Shown here piece after piece: positions 1-5,475 of a stretch of DNA of 5,475 bases. The notes below the pieces were generated by a model. The model saw only the letters and a program-made list of their open reading frames with translations. It ran no database searches and was not told the DNA's origin. The DNA is from Actinomycetota bacterium (lineage in GTDB: Bacteria; Actinomycetota; Actinomycetes; Actinomycetales; Angustibacteraceae): assembly GCA_014377795.1 (NCBI GenBank), contig JACMOY010000400.1, positions 1 through 5,475 of the forward strand, read 5' to 3'. The stretch's first letter is position 1, and the number at the start of each line of letters is the position of its first letter. The translations under genes were made by a program, and so were the position numbers.

Positions 1-5
1 AGTGG

Positions 6-59
6 TCAGCCCGAGTAGTCCGAGCCGTGCAGTCAGCCCGAGTAGTCGGAGCCGAGCAG
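6..59 (-). repeat. Two-copy 27-bp in-frame tandem duplication at the 3' end of the LytR_C gene
   Basis: Copy A (33-59) encodes LLGSDYSG plus TGA, the end of the LytR_C gene. Copy B (6-32) follows directly and reads LHGSDYSG plus TGA in the same frame. The copies match at 25 of 27 bases; the differences are CTC/CAC and TCC/TCG. The duplicated unit includes the stop codon, so copy B lies after the gene's own stop. Confidence 0.85.
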
Positions 60-521
60 CACGGTCAGTCGGCTGCCGTATTGGCTGGACTGCTCGATGA
101 CCCCGTCGCCGAGGTCGGACACCAGGGTCTGGGCGGCGGCCTGCTGGTCGGTGGTGGCGTAGACCACCGACGTGGGGGCGGTGGTGCGACCGTTGCCGAC
201 GCTGACGGTCCAGCCCACTGCCCGCAGCGCGGTCGCGGCCTTGGCGGCCAGGCCCGAGATGCGGGTGCCGTTGAGCACCGACACCGGCGCCGTCCGGTCG
301 GCCGGGCCGCTCTGCCTGGGCGTCGGCGTCGGGCTGGGCGAGGGGCTCGCGGTCGGGGTAGGGGTCGTGGTCGGGGTGGGGGCCGCGGTCGGGTCGCCCC
401 CGGCGTTCGTCCCGTCCGCCGCGCCACCGCTGGCGGCGACCGACGCGGCGGTCGAGTGGTTCAGCTGCCAGGTGCCGACGCCGACCCCCACGACCGCCAG
501 CACGACGAGCAGGGCGGGCAC
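33..521 (-). CDS. LytR C-terminal (LytR_C) domain membrane-anchored protein, VirR-like
   Basis: The 162-residue protein counted from GTG at 521 has three parts. Residues 2-19 are a hydrophobic membrane segment. Residues 44-68 are a Pro/Thr/Ser/Ala low-complexity linker. Residues about 78-162 are a LytR_C domain (APVSVLNGTRISGLA, then GWTV and a C-terminal LTVLLG strand). The expected topology is cytoplasmic N-terminus with an extracytoplasmic domain. The preceding gene is DUF3263, matching the Rv0430-Rv0431 order in M. tuberculosis; Rv0431 (VirR) is an envelope protein linked to vesicle production. The role here is inferred from that synteny and domain. GTG 521 is the only ATG/GTG/TTG start in frame after the upstream TGA (612-614), but it has no Shine-Dalgarno sequence and would place the membrane helix at residue 2. 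The frame stays open upstream through an Arg-rich stretch typical of a cytoplasmic anchor. CTG at 600-602, preceded by GAAGG, is a likely alternative start and gives 189 residues. The last nine codons, including the stop, are duplicated downstream. Confidence 0.82.
   Translation of the reverse strand: MPALLVVLAVVGVGVGTWQLNHSTAASVAASGGAADGTNAGGDPTAAPTPTTTPTPTASPSPSPTPTPRQSGPADRTAPVSVLNGTRISGLAAKAATALRAVGWTVSVGNGRTTAPTSVVYATTDQQAAAQTLVSDLGDGVIEQSSQYGSRLTVLLGSDYSG
318..392 (-). repeat. Low-complexity Pro/Thr/Ser linker-coding repeat
   Basis: The stretch is built of degenerate six-base units (GTCGGG/GTGGGG-like on the plus strand). It encodes alternating P-T and P-S dipeptides, residues about 44-68 of the LytR_C protein. 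Such linkers commonly separate a membrane anchor from an extracytoplasmic domain. The repetitive DNA also explains the long artificial open frames on the plus strand. Confidence 0.75.
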
Positions 522-603
522 CAGGTCGGTCAGCGCCGAGCTGCGGGGCCGGTGGGCTCCGCTGCGCTGACGCAGCGTGGACGACCGCTGGCCGGCAGGC
601 AGG

Positions 604-912
604 TCAGACCTTCAGGCCGAGCCGGCGGGCCGAGCGGGCCCGCTGGCGCGAGGCGCGCATCCGGCGCAGCCGCTTGACCAGCATCGGGTCGACGACCAGG
701 GCGTCCGGCCCGTCGATCAGCGCGTTGAGCACCTGGTAGTACCGCGTCGAGGACATGTCGAACAGCTCGCGGATCGCCTGCTCCTTGGCGCCCGCGTACT
801 TCCACCACTGGCGCTCGAAAGCGAGGATCTCGCGGTCGCGGTCGGACAGCCCGACGTCAGCGCTCGGGCCGGACGCCGCTCGCGCGGGTCCGGTCGTGGT
901 CGCAGCGTCCAT
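604..912 (-). CDS. DUF3263 family protein (Rv0430-like, small helix-turn-helix-like protein)
   Basis: This 102-residue protein has a variable N-terminus, then the family core LSDRDREILAFERQWWKYAG, followed by a predicted helical stretch AKEQAIRELFDMSSTRYYQV that resembles a helix-turn-helix (a ligand-independent DNA-binding fold is plausible but unproven). It ends in a very basic tail (VKRLRRMRASRQRARSARRLGLKV). I chose ATG 910-912 because GGAGG (919-923) sits six bases upstream. A longer frame reaches ATG 970-972, but that codon overlaps the -35 hexamer of the likely promoter, so it is probably not used. The stop is followed immediately by the LytR_C reading frame, which suggests one transcript and translational coupling. 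The biochemical function of DUF3263 is unknown to me; nucleic-acid binding is an inference from the fold-like pattern and the basic tail. Confidence 0.88.
   Translation of the reverse strand: MDAATTTGPARAASGPSADVGLSDRDREILAFERQWWKYAGAKEQAIRELFDMSSTRYYQVLNALIDGPDALVVDPMLVKRLRRMRASRQRARSARRLGLKV
609..613 (-). promoter_or_regulatory. Possible Shine-Dalgarno site for a CTG start of the LytR_C gene
   Basis: GAAGG (609-613) lies six bases before CTG (600-602), which is in frame with the LytR_C protein. The stop TGA of the DUF3263 gene (604-606) falls between them, one base before the CTG. This is a typical termination-reinitiation layout, although CTG is a rare start codon. Confidence 0.4.
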
Positions 913-918
913 GCGGAG

Positions 919-923
919 CCTCC
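919..923 (-). promoter_or_regulatory. Shine-Dalgarno site deciding the DUF3263 start
   Basis: GGAGG on the minus strand lies six bases before ATG 910-912. It is the strongest ribosome site in the window and favours the 102-residue form over the longer frame beginning at 972. Confidence 0.75.
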
Positions 924-942
924 AGGCCTCGGGTGCTCGCTC

Positions 943-972
943 AGGATAGCCGGTGAACCACACCAGTGTCAT
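943..972 (-). promoter_or_regulatory. Promoter of the DUF3263-LytR_C operon
   Basis: On the minus strand ATGACA (967-972, five of six to TTGACA) is separated by 18 bases from TATCCT (943-948), a TANNNT -10. A start site near 936 would leave a leader of about 25 bases containing the GGAGG ribosome site at 919-923. This fits a vegetative sigma factor and supports the start at 912. Confidence 0.55.
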
Positions 973-1064
973 TCACCTGCGCCGACCCCACCCTGCGCCG
1001 GCCCCACCCCCGACCCGGCCGAGCCGCTGGCGGCGTGGGTGAACGCGTGGCCACCACCGTCGGC

Positions 1065-2417
1065 TCAGGCCATGGTGTCCAGGATGCTCGAGATGTCCGC
1101 CTCGGTCGTGCGGGGGTTGACGATCGCGAACCGGGTGACCGTCTCGCCCTCGTGCGTGGTCGGGACGACGAACGCGAAGTTGGCCAGCAGCAGCCGGTCG
1201 CTCCAGCGCTGGTACTGCTGCGGCTTCCAGCCGACCCGGCGGAACACGACGACCGAGGTGTCCGGCTCGCGCAGCAGCTCGACGTAGTCGCGGCGCTCGA
1301 TCTCGGCGGCGGCGTAGCGGCACACGTCCAGGGTGCGCTCGACGGCCTCGGTATAGGCGTCGGTGCCGTGGGTCGCGAGGCTGAACCACAGCGGCAGCCC
1401 CCGGGCGCGGCGGGTCAGCCCGATCGAGTAGTCCGCGGGGTTCCAGTCCCCCGCCTCGCTGAGCACGTCCAGGTACCCGGCCCGCTGGGTGTGGGCGGCC
1501 CGAGCCAGGGACGGGTCGCGGTACAGCAGCGCGCAGCAGTCGAACGGCGCGAAGAGCCACTTGTGCGGGTCGACGATGAACGAGTCGGCGCGCTCGATGC
1601 CCTCGTACATGCCCCGGATGCTCGGGGCGGCCAGGCCGGCGCCGCCGTACGCGCCGTCGACGTGGAACCACGCGCCGAGCTCGGCGCACGCCTCGGCGAC
1701 GGAGGCGAGGTCGTCGATGATCCCGAAGTTCGTGGTGCCGGCGGTGGCCACGACGGCGAACAGCCCGTCGACGCCGGCTGCCTCGACGGTGCGTCGCAGG
1801 TTCTCGCCGGTGAGCCGGCCGCGCTCGTCGCCGGGGACGCCGAGGAAGTCCACGTCCATGACGTCGCACGCGCTCTTGATCGAGGAGTGCGCCTGGGCGG
1901 TGCCGGCGACGGCCCAGCGGCGCGGCTCCTCACCGGCGCGGCGAGCGCGCGCGGTGTGCCGGGCGGCAACCAGGGCGGACAGGTTGCCGATGGTGCCGCC
2001 GGGGACGAACACCCCGCCCGCGGTGTCGGGCAGCCCGGCCAGGTCGGCGACCCAGCGCAGGGCGGCGTTCTCGGCGTGGACGGCGCCCGCCCCCTCGAGC
2101 CAGCTGCCGGCGTACAGGGCCGAGGCACCGACAACCAGGTCGAACAGCGTGCTGGCCTCGGTCGGGGCGCACGGGATGAACGACAGGAACCGCGGGTGGT
2201 CGGTCGAGATGCACGCCGGGGCCAGCTCGGTGGTGAACAGGTCCAGCGCCGCCGCCCCGCCCAGCCCCTTCGCGGTGATGGTGGCCCCCGCCACCTCGTC
2301 GAGCTCGGCCGGGGTGCGCGGGCCGTCCAGGGGCACGGGGTCCATCCGCAGCCGGTGGCGGGCGTAGTCGAGCACGGCCTGCCCCAGGGCCTCGGTGTCA
2401 GCGTCGTATCGGTGCAC
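1065..2417 (-). CDS. Group II pyridoxal-phosphate-dependent decarboxylase (aromatic amino acid/glutamate decarboxylase family)
   Basis: This 450-residue cytoplasmic enzyme belongs to the fold-type I PLP decarboxylase family, which releases CO2 from an L-amino acid to give an amine. Visible landmarks are HPRFLSFIP near residue 75, the glycine-rich GGTIGNLSAL cofactor-phosphate region, His177 in AHSSIKSA (expected to stack on the PLP ring), AGTTNFGIIDDL, Asp254 in HVDGAYGG (pairs with the PLP nitrogen), and Lys286 in DPHKWLFAPFDCC (the Schiff-base lysine). The length is slightly below the usual 460-500 residues, but all core motifs are present. GTG 2415-2417 is chosen because family-like sequence (ALGQAVLDYARHRLRMDPVPLDG) begins just after it and a TACACT -10 lies six bases before it. 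The open frame continues upstream through the terminator of the Rpf gene, which is not coding. The substrate cannot be told from motifs; an aromatic amino acid such as tyrosine or tryptophan, or glutamate, are options. It appears monocistronic. Confidence 0.9.
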   Translation of the reverse strand: MHRYDADTEALGQAVLDYARHRLRMDPVPLDGPRTPAELDEVAGATITAKGLGGAAALDLFTTELAPACISTDHPRFLSFIPCAPTEASTLFDLVVGASALYAGSWLEGAGAVHAENAALRWVADLAGLPDTAGGVFVPGGTIGNLSALVAARHTARARRAGEEPRRWAVAGTAQAHSSIKSACDVMDVDFLGVPGDERGRLTGENLRRTVEAAGVDGLFAVVATAGTTNFGIIDDLASVAEACAELGAWFHVDGAYGGAGLAAPSIRGMYEGIERADSFIVDPHKWLFAPFDCCALLYRDPSLARAAHTQRAGYLDVLSEAGDWNPADYSIGLTRRARGLPLWFSLATHGTDAYTEAVERTLDVCRYAAAEIERRDYVELLREPDTSVVVFRRVGWKPQQYQRWSDRLLLANFAFVVPTTHEGETVTRFAIVNPRTTEADISSILDTMA

Positions 2418-2423
2418 GGCGGG

Positions 2424-2429
2424 AGTGTA
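2424..2429 (-). promoter_or_regulatory. -10 element of a leaderless-type promoter for the decarboxylase
   Basis: TACACT fits the actinobacterial TANNNT -10 and is followed by six bases and then GTG 2415-2417. Transcription would therefore start at or next to the first base of the start codon. There is no Shine-Dalgarno sequence before the GTG, which fits a leaderless mRNA. No convincing -35 is visible. Confidence 0.5.
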
Positions 2430-2456
2430 GGTGGAGCGGCAGCGCACCCCGCACAG

Positions 2457-2492
2457 CGAGACGGCCCCCGGCAGTTGCCGGGGCCCGTCTCG
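2457..2492 (-). terminator. Intrinsic-type terminator hairpin downstream of the Rpf/LysM gene
   Basis: The arms 2457-2473 and 2476-2492 are 17-base inverted repeats with a single C-C mismatch (2465/2484) around a two-base centre. In RNA the loop would open to about four bases. The hairpin begins 17 bases after the Rpf stop codon. No T-tract follows on the minus strand, which is common for actinobacterial terminators. It insulates the decarboxylase promoter from Rpf transcription. Confidence 0.85.
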
Positions 2493-2509
2493 TGCGGGTC
2501 GAACGTGGG

Positions 2510-3344
<835 letters not shown>

Positions 3345-3380
3345 TGGCCCGCCTGGTGGAGTTCGGCGCTGCGGGCGCGG

Positions 3381-3397
3381 TTCTGAGGAATTCTCAG
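3381..3397 (+). repeat. TTCTSAG direct repeat, possible response-regulator site
   Basis: TTCTGAG (3381-3387) and TTCTCAG (3391-3397) are direct heptamer repeats with a ten-base period, the spacing of tandem sites for OmpR/PhoB-family regulators. The same bases also form a CTGAG/CTCAG inverted repeat around GAATT. They lie in the divergent Rpf-ung intergenic region, near the predicted Rpf transcription start and about 60 bases upstream of the predicted ung start. The cognate regulator is unknown. Confidence 0.35.
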
Positions 3398-3400
3398 CGC

Positions 3401-3430
3401 ACCCTAGGGACTCGGCCCCCAGGCCCGCAA
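3401..3430 (-). promoter_or_regulatory. Candidate promoter of the Rpf gene
   Basis: On the minus strand TTGCGG (3425-3430) and TAGGGT (3401-3406) are spaced by 18 bases. A start near 3394 would give a leader of about 210 bases containing the whole riboswitch. Both hexamers are only half matches to consensus, so this is the best candidate rather than a firm call. Confidence 0.35.
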
Positions 3431-3442
3431 CCTGAAGCCCGC

Positions 3443-3448
3443 TAGCGT
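3443..3448 (+). promoter_or_regulatory. -10 element of a leaderless-type promoter for ung
   Basis: TAGCGT fits TANNNT and is followed by six bases and then GTG 3455-3457, the same geometry as at the decarboxylase gene. No Shine-Dalgarno sequence precedes the GTG and no clear -35 is seen, as expected for a leaderless transcript. Confidence 0.5.
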
Positions 3449-3454
3449 GCCCCG

Positions 3455-4156
3455 GTGACGACCCCGCCGGCGCCGGCCCCCCGCACCGACGTGGTCGACC
3501 CCGGTTGGGCGCAGGCGCTCGCCCCCGTGCGCCTGCGGATCGGGTCGCTGGGTCGGGCGCTGGCCGCCCGCCCCGAGGGCTACCTGCCCGCCCCCGAGCA
3601 CGTGCTGCGGGCGTTCTCGCGGCCGCTGCGCGAGGTGCGGGTGCTCGTGGTCGGTCAGGACCCCTACCCCACCCCCGGGCACGCGGTCGGGTTGGCGTTC
3701 TCGGTGGCGCCGGGGGTGCGGCCACTGCCGCGCAGCCTGGCGAACGTCCTGACCGAGCTGACGTCGGACGTCGGCGCCGAGCGCCCGCTGGACGGTGACC
3801 TGACCCCCTGGGCCGACCAGGGCGTGCTGCTGCTGAACCGGGTGCTGACCGTGGCGCCCGGGAAGGCGGGCGGCCACCGCGGCCTGGGGTGGGAGCAGGT
3901 CACCGATCTGGGCGTCCAGGCCCTGGTCGACCGCGGCGGTCCACTGGTTGCCGTGCTGTGGGGTCGCGACGCCCAGAGCCTGCGGCCGCTGCTCGGTGAC
4001 GTCCCGGTGATCGCGAGCCCACACCCGAGCCCGCTGTCGGCCCGGCGCGGGTTCTTCGGCTCGCGACCGTTCAGCGGGGTGAACGCCCTGCTCGCCCAGC
4101 AGGGCGCCGCGCCGATCGACTGGACGCTGGCGCGAGGGGGGACGATGAGCCCATGA
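3455..4156 (+). CDS. ung: Uracil-DNA glycosylase, family 1
   Basis: This 233-residue enzyme removes uracil from DNA, the first step of base-excision repair after cytosine deamination or dUMP incorporation. All family 1 motifs are present: the water-activating loop GQDPY with Asp69, followed by [13 protein letters not shown]; the uracil-specificity strand LLLNRVLTV with Asn128; and the minor-groove/Leu-intercalation loop [18 protein letters not shown] with His190. The residue after GQDPY is Pro instead of the His seen in Escherichia coli and human enzymes; I recall this as normal for actinobacterial Ung, including M. tuberculosis. The length is typical. The GTG start at 3455 gives a short variable N-terminus, with family-like sequence beginning at DPGWAQAL, and is backed by the TAGCGT -10. 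The stop overlaps the next gene's start by four bases (ATGA), so the two are co-translated. Confidence 0.97.
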   Translation: MTTPPAPAPRTDVVDPGWAQALAPVRLRIGSLGRALAARPEGYLPAPEHVLRAFSRPLREVRVLVVGQDPYPTPGHAVGLAFSVAPGVRPLPRSLANVLTELTSDVGAERPLDGDLTPWADQGVLLLNRVLTVAPGKAGGHRGLGWEQVTDLGVQALVDRGGPLVAVLWGRDAQSLRPLLGDVPVIASPHPSPLSARRGFFGSRPFSGVNALLAQQGAAPIDWTLARGGTMSP

Positions 4157-4935
4157 GCGACACCGCGCCGCACTGGTCCTGCTACGTCGCCCTCGGTGAC
4201 TCGTTCAGCGAGGGGCTCGAGGACCCGGCGGACGGCGGTGGCTACCGCGGGTGGGCCGACCGGCTGGCCGAGCTGCTGGCCACGCGGTCGCCGGGCCTGT
4301 CCTACGCCAACCTCGCGGTGCGCGGTCGGCTGCTGCCGCAGATCACCGAGCAGCAGGTGCCCGAGGCGATCGCGATCGGCGCCGACCTGGTGAGCCTGGT
4401 CGGCGGGGGCAACGACGTGCTGCGCCCGGGCGCCGACCCCGACGCGCTGGGCGAGCGGCTCGAGGCCGCGGTGGCGGCGCTGCGGGCGAGCGGCGCCGAC
4501 GTCCTGATGGCCACCGGTGTCGACCCGGTGAAGTCGCCGCTGATCAACCTCACCCGCGGCAAGGTGGCCACCTTCAACAGCCACATCTGGTCGATCGCAC
4601 GCCGCCAGCAGGCGTTCGTCCTCGACCTGTGGGGGATGAAGTCGTTGCAGGACAGGCGGATGTGGGCCACCGACCGCATCCACATGACGGCCGAGGGGCA
4701 CCGTCGGGTGGCCCTGCACGCCCTCGACGCCCTGGGTGTCGGGGCCGACGAGGACTGGGCCTCGCTGCTGCCACCCGCACCGGCCCGGGTGCGGCGCGAG
4801 GTGGTCCGCGACGACGCCCAGTGGGTGCGCGAGTACGTCGGACCCTGGGTCGGGCGGCGACTGCGGGGCCGCTCCAGCGGCGACGAGGTGCAGGCCAAAC
4901 GCCCTGCGGCGCAGCCGGTTCAGCCGCCTGACTGA
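4153..4935 (+). CDS. SGNH/GDSL-type hydrolase, cytoplasmic
   Basis: This 260-residue protein has the four SGNH blocks: ALGDSFSEG with nucleophile Ser17, NLAVRG with Gly58 for the oxyanion hole, GGGND with Asn87, and [10 protein letters not shown] with catalytic Asp174 and His177. It should hydrolyse an ester or acyl group; the substrate is unknown. There is no signal peptide or membrane segment, so it acts in the cytoplasm. The C-terminal 60 residues ([28 protein letters not shown]) form a basic tail beyond the catalytic fold that I recognise from a widespread actinobacterial branch of this family; its job is not known to me. ATG 4153 overlaps the ung stop (ATGA). A purine run (4134-4142) ten bases upstream may help ribosome recruitment. 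The last 16 bases overlap the convergent HMG-CoA lyase gene. Confidence 0.92.
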   Translation: MSDTAPHWSCYVALGDSFSEGLEDPADGGGYRGWADRLAELLATRSPGLSYANLAVRGRLLPQITEQQVPEAIAIGADLVSLVGGGNDVLRPGADPDALGERLEAAVAALRASGADVLMATGVDPVKSPLINLTRGKVATFNSHIWSIARRQQAFVLDLWGMKSLQDRRMWATDRIHMTAEGHRRVALHALDALGVGADEDWASLLPPAPARVRREVVRDDAQWVREYVGPWVGRRLRGRSSGDEVQAKRPAAQPVQPPD

Positions 4936-5475
4936 GCCAGGGCCTGCACGACGCGCGAGGGACTGGGCCGACCCAGGTGGTCCGCCAACCAGGTGCTGGT
5001 GGCCACCAGGGAGGCGAGGTCGACGCCCGTCCGGACGCCGAGGCCGTGCAGGGCCCACACCAGGTCCTCGGTCGCGAGGTTGCCGGTGGCCGAGCGGGCG
5101 AAGGGGCAGCCGCCCAGCCCGCCGGCGGAGGAGTCGACGGTCGTGATCCCGTGCTGCAGCGCGACCAGGGTGTTGGCGAGCGCCTGCCCGTAGGTGTCGT
5201 GGAAGTGAACTGCGAGAACGGATCGTGGCACCCCGCCGTCCTCGAGCGCCTGCAGCGCCAACACGACCTGGCCTGCGGTGGCGACCCCGATCGTGTCGCC
5301 GAGCGAGACCTCGGTGCACCCCCGGGCGAGCAGCGAGCGCACCGCGTCGACCACCGCGCCGACGGCGACGTCGCCCTCCCACGGGTCACCGAAGCACATC
5401 GACACGTAGCCGCGGACGGCGAGTCCGGCGTCCGTCGCGCCGTGACAGACGTCGGCCGACATGGCGAGAGCCTGC
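4920..5475 (-). CDS. Hydroxymethylglutaryl-CoA lyase, C-terminal part (gene runs off the window)
   Basis: The window holds the last 184 residues; the family is about 300 residues long, so roughly the first 110-120 lie beyond 5475. The enzyme is a DRE-TIM-type lyase that splits HMG-CoA into acetyl-CoA and acetoacetate, the last step of leucine breakdown. Diagnostic segments are VRGYVSMCFGDPWEG, EVSLGDTIGVATAGQV, the metal-binding HFHDTYGQALAN (His codons at 5205-5207 and 5199-5201), and GGLGGCPFARSATGN with the active-site loop Cys (5106-5108). The conserved tail TEDLVWALHGLGVRTGVDL follows. The frame is open through the window edge (codons for QALA precede Met 5460-5462), so that internal ATG is not the true start. 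Citramalate or isopropylmalate synthases are related but lack this combination of motifs. Its neighbours upstream, not visible here, probably decide whether it sits in a leucine catabolic operon. Confidence 0.93.
   Translation of the reverse strand, partial: QALAMSADVCHGATDAGLAVRGYVSMCFGDPWEGDVAVGAVVDAVRSLLARGCTEVSLGDTIGVATAGQVVLALQALEDGGVPRSVLAVHFHDTYGQALANTLVALQHGITTVDSSAGGLGGCPFARSATGNLATEDLVWALHGLGVRTGVDLASLVATSTWLADHLGRPSPSRVVQALAQSGG

Larger units (their letters stand above)
913..1064. other. Intergenic region between the decarboxylase and DUF3263 genes
   Basis: These 152 bases hold the DUF3263 promoter (943-972) and ribosome site. Between 973 and 1064 the sequence is C-rich on the plus strand with only short inverted repeats (GCCGC/GCGGC at 1023-1034, GTGGCCAC near 1047). 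I see no convincing terminator for the decarboxylase transcript and no small gene. Confidence 0.5.

Noticed and set aside
318..392. Possible CRISPR-like or minisatellite array
   Set aside because: The repetition is a degenerate six-base codon pattern for a Pro/Thr/Ser linker, without spacers.
912..972. Longer DUF3263 form starting at ATG 972
   Set aside because: The extension has no family-like sequence, the ATG overlaps a good -35 hexamer, and GGAGG supports ATG 912.
1023..1054. Short inverted repeats after the decarboxylase (GCCGC/GCGGC and GTGGCCAC)
   Set aside because: The stems are four to five bases with almost no loop and are expected by chance in DNA of this GC content; not called as a terminator.
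27..1287. Long plus-strand frames opposite the LytR_C and DUF3263 genes
   Set aside because: They arise from the high GC content and the repetitive linker; no recognisable domain, and no ribosome site or promoter was seen for them.
3659..3690. Pro in place of His after GQDPY in Ung
   Set aside because: It first looked like a lost residue, but [11 protein letters not shown] is, to my knowledge, normal for actinobacterial family 1 enzymes; Asp69, Asn128 and His190 are all present.
3664..5382. 572-codon minus-strand open frame opposite ung and the SGNH gene
   Set aside because: It spans three real genes, has low-complexity Arg/Pro/Gly-rich translation, and the opposite strand encodes intact ung and SGNH motifs.

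Overview
The window is chromosomal DNA from a high-GC actinobacterium. The evidence is the strong G/C bias at third codon positions, GTG starts, two leaderless-type promoters (TANNNT six bases before GTG), and several typically actinobacterial genes. These are an Rpf-type transglycosylase behind a c-di-AMP (ydaO-type) riboswitch, a DUF3263 gene paired with a LytR_C-domain gene, and a uracil-DNA glycosylase with the actinobacterial [11 protein letters not shown] motif. The genus cannot be named from this sequence. I see no mobile element, CRISPR array, tRNA or rRNA.

Left half, minus strand, read right to left: a secreted Rpf/LysM cell-wall enzyme (2510-3184) follows a long structured leader (about 3198-3344) and ends at a near-perfect 17-bp-arm hairpin (2457-2492). 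A group II PLP-dependent decarboxylase (1065-2417) has its own leaderless-type promoter. A short DUF3263 protein (604-912) has a recognisable promoter and a strong Shine-Dalgarno sequence. It is followed closely by a membrane-anchored LytR_C protein (33-521, probably extending to about 602). That pair has the same order as Rv0430-Rv0431 (virR) in Mycobacterium tuberculosis.

Right half: ung (3455-4156, plus strand) is divergent from the Rpf gene and overlaps an intracellular SGNH hydrolase (4153-4935) by an ATGA junction, so the two form an operon. The SGNH gene converges on, and overlaps by 16 bp, the 3' end of an HMG-CoA lyase gene (4920 to beyond 5475, minus strand) whose N-terminal part lies outside the window.

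The genes belong to separate housekeeping functions: wall remodelling and envelope biology, amino-acid decarboxylation, base-excision repair, and probably leucine/ketone-body catabolism. I found no new multi-gene system. The points most worth a second look are the riboswitch whose P1 stem abuts the Rpf ribosome-binding site, the probable CTG start of the LytR_C protein, an in-frame 27-bp duplication of that gene's last codons including its stop, and two leaderless promoters with identical geometry.
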